From: Skermanella aerolata KACC 11604
GTDB lineage: Bacteria; Pseudomonadota; Alphaproteobacteria; Azospirillales; Azospirillaceae
Direction: 5' to 3'
DNA: 64,000 bases
NCBI RefSeq assembly: GCF_000936425.1
Contig: NZ_AVFK01000017.1
Location: 62,001-126,000, forward strand
Below, in pieces: positions 63,230 to 64,000 of the stretch. The notes under the pieces were generated by a model. That model did not search any database. It was not told the origin of the DNA and saw only the letters and a program-made list of their open reading frames with translations. A program made the translations under genes and the position numbers. Within the stretch, counting starts at the first letter, position 1, and every line of letters starts with the position of its first letter.

Positions 63230-64000
63230 ATGCACATCGTCGTCTGTATCAAGCAGGTGCCCGACAGCGCCCAGATCCGGATCCATCCGGTTACCAACAC
63301 CATCATGCGTCAGGGCGTGCCGGCGATCATCAATCCGTACGACCTGTTCTCTCTGGAAGAGGCGTTGCGGCTGAAGGACCGGTTCGGCGGCCGCGTCACG
63401 GTCCTGACCATGGGGCCGCCGATGGCGGAAGCGTCGCTCAGGAAGGCCCTGTCCTTCGGCGCCACCCACGCCGTCCTGCTGACCGACCGCAAGTTCGCCG
63501 GTTCCGATACCCTCGCGACCTCCTATGCCCTGACCTCGGCGATCCGCAAGCTGCATGAGGAAGAGCCGGTCGACATGGTGTTCTGCGGCAAGCAGACGAT
63601 CGACGGCGACACCGCCCAGGTCGGTCCCGGCATTGCGACCCGCATGAACATGCAGCAGTTGACCTATGTCGCCAAGATCGAGGACGTGAACCTGGAGAGC
63701 CGGGAGATCACGGTCCACCGCCGGTCCGAAGGCGGCGTGCAGGTGCTGAAGAGCCAGTTGCCGGCCATGATCACGATGCTCGAAGGCTCCAACACGATGC
63801 GCTTCGGCACCATGGACGACATGTTCCGCGCCGCCCGGACGCCGCTGATGAACTGGAACAAGGACACCTGCGTCGATGACGAGAGCAAGGTCGGCCTGAA
63901 GGGCTCGCCCACCGTCGTTTCCAAGGTGTTCGTGCCCAAGCCGCGCGCCCAGAAGGCGAAGATGGTCACCGCCGAAGGCGGTTCTCCCGCACTCGCCGCC
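63230..64000 (+). CDS. fixA: electron transfer flavoprotein beta subunit FixA, N-terminal part
   Basis: The ATG at 63230 opens a frame of 257 codons that runs off the right edge. It begins MHIVVCIKQVPDS and has FCGKQTIDGDTAQVGPG, diagnostic of the ETF beta/FixA family. FixABCX uses electron bifurcation to make low-potential electrons for nitrogenase. fixB, fixC and fixX are expected to follow outside the window. Confidence 0.97.
   Translation, partial: MHIVVCIKQVPDSAQIRIHPVTNTIMRQGVPAIINPYDLFSLEEALRLKDRFGGRVTVLTMGPPMAEASLRKALSFGATHAVLLTDRKFAGSDTLATSYALTSAIRKLHEEEPVDMVFCGKQTIDGDTAQVGPGIATRMNMQQLTYVAKIEDVNLESREITVHRRSEGGVQVLKSQLPAMITMLEGSNTMRFGTMDDMFRAARTPLMNWNKDTCVDDESKVGLKGSPTVVSKVFVPKPRAQKAKMVTAEGGSPALAA

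Overview
The window is high-GC DNA from an alphaproteobacterial diazotroph, most likely a Rhodospirillales/Azospirillaceae member (Azospirillum- or Skermanella-like). This rests on the argD-argF-hslO block, a molybdenum nitrogenase cluster in the order nifHDK-nifENX-fdxB-nifQ-iscA-nifUSV-cysE-nifW-fixA, and the draTGB switch divergent from nifH. No database search was possible, so the species is not assigned.

Layout. 1-14.6 kb is a chromosomal housekeeping region: an ABC-2 permease end, argD-argF-hslO, a penicillin-binding carboxypeptidase, a lipoprotein, a hipBA toxin-antitoxin pair, an XRE regulator, trkH, folE, apaG and a YnjCD-like ABC transporter. 15-19 kb holds a GNAT enzyme, tRNA-Gly(CCC), an AT-rich insert with a SEC-C gene broken by an amber codon, and an orphan bacteriophytochrome kinase. 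19-33.8 kb carries a GH13 glucosidase, a fused indolepyruvate:ferredoxin oxidoreductase, an AT-rich pair of unknown genes, a YkgJ-type protein, a HisKA_2 kinase, an acyl-CoA synthetase, oligoendopeptidase F and a chemoreceptor ending in a PilZ domain.

34-64 kb is the nitrogen-fixation region. It opens after a 150-bp palindromic repeat, with a NifA site and a sigma-54 promoter before nifB. The nifB operon continues through fdxN, a TPR-like protein, a Fe-S LRV-repeat protein, two NifZ-type proteins, a second NifS-like desulfurase, nifT, a small unknown protein, a DegT-fold protein without the PLP lysine and a SIR2-fold protein without its usual Asn and His. This tail is the best candidate for an undescribed system: a nif-linked set of apparent pseudoenzymes. 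On the opposite strand follow a hybrid histidine kinase, a class II glutamine amidotransferase and draB-draG-draT.

From about 47.8 kb the nifHDK, nifEN-nifX-DUF269-DUF683-fdxB-nifQ, iscA-nifU-nifS-nifV-cysE-nifW and fixA units run rightward. Four sigma-54 promoters are visible (nifB, nifH, iscA, fixA); three have consensus upstream NifA sites (TGT-N10-ACA) and the iscA one has a near-match. Together the genes make and mature nitrogenase (NifU/NifS supply Fe-S units, NifB the core cluster, NifEN the scaffold, NifV homocitrate, NifQ molybdenum), feed electrons through FixABCX and ferredoxins, and switch NifH off by ADP-ribosylation through DraT/DraG. No nifA, nifL, nifY, rnf or hydrogenase genes lie in the window.
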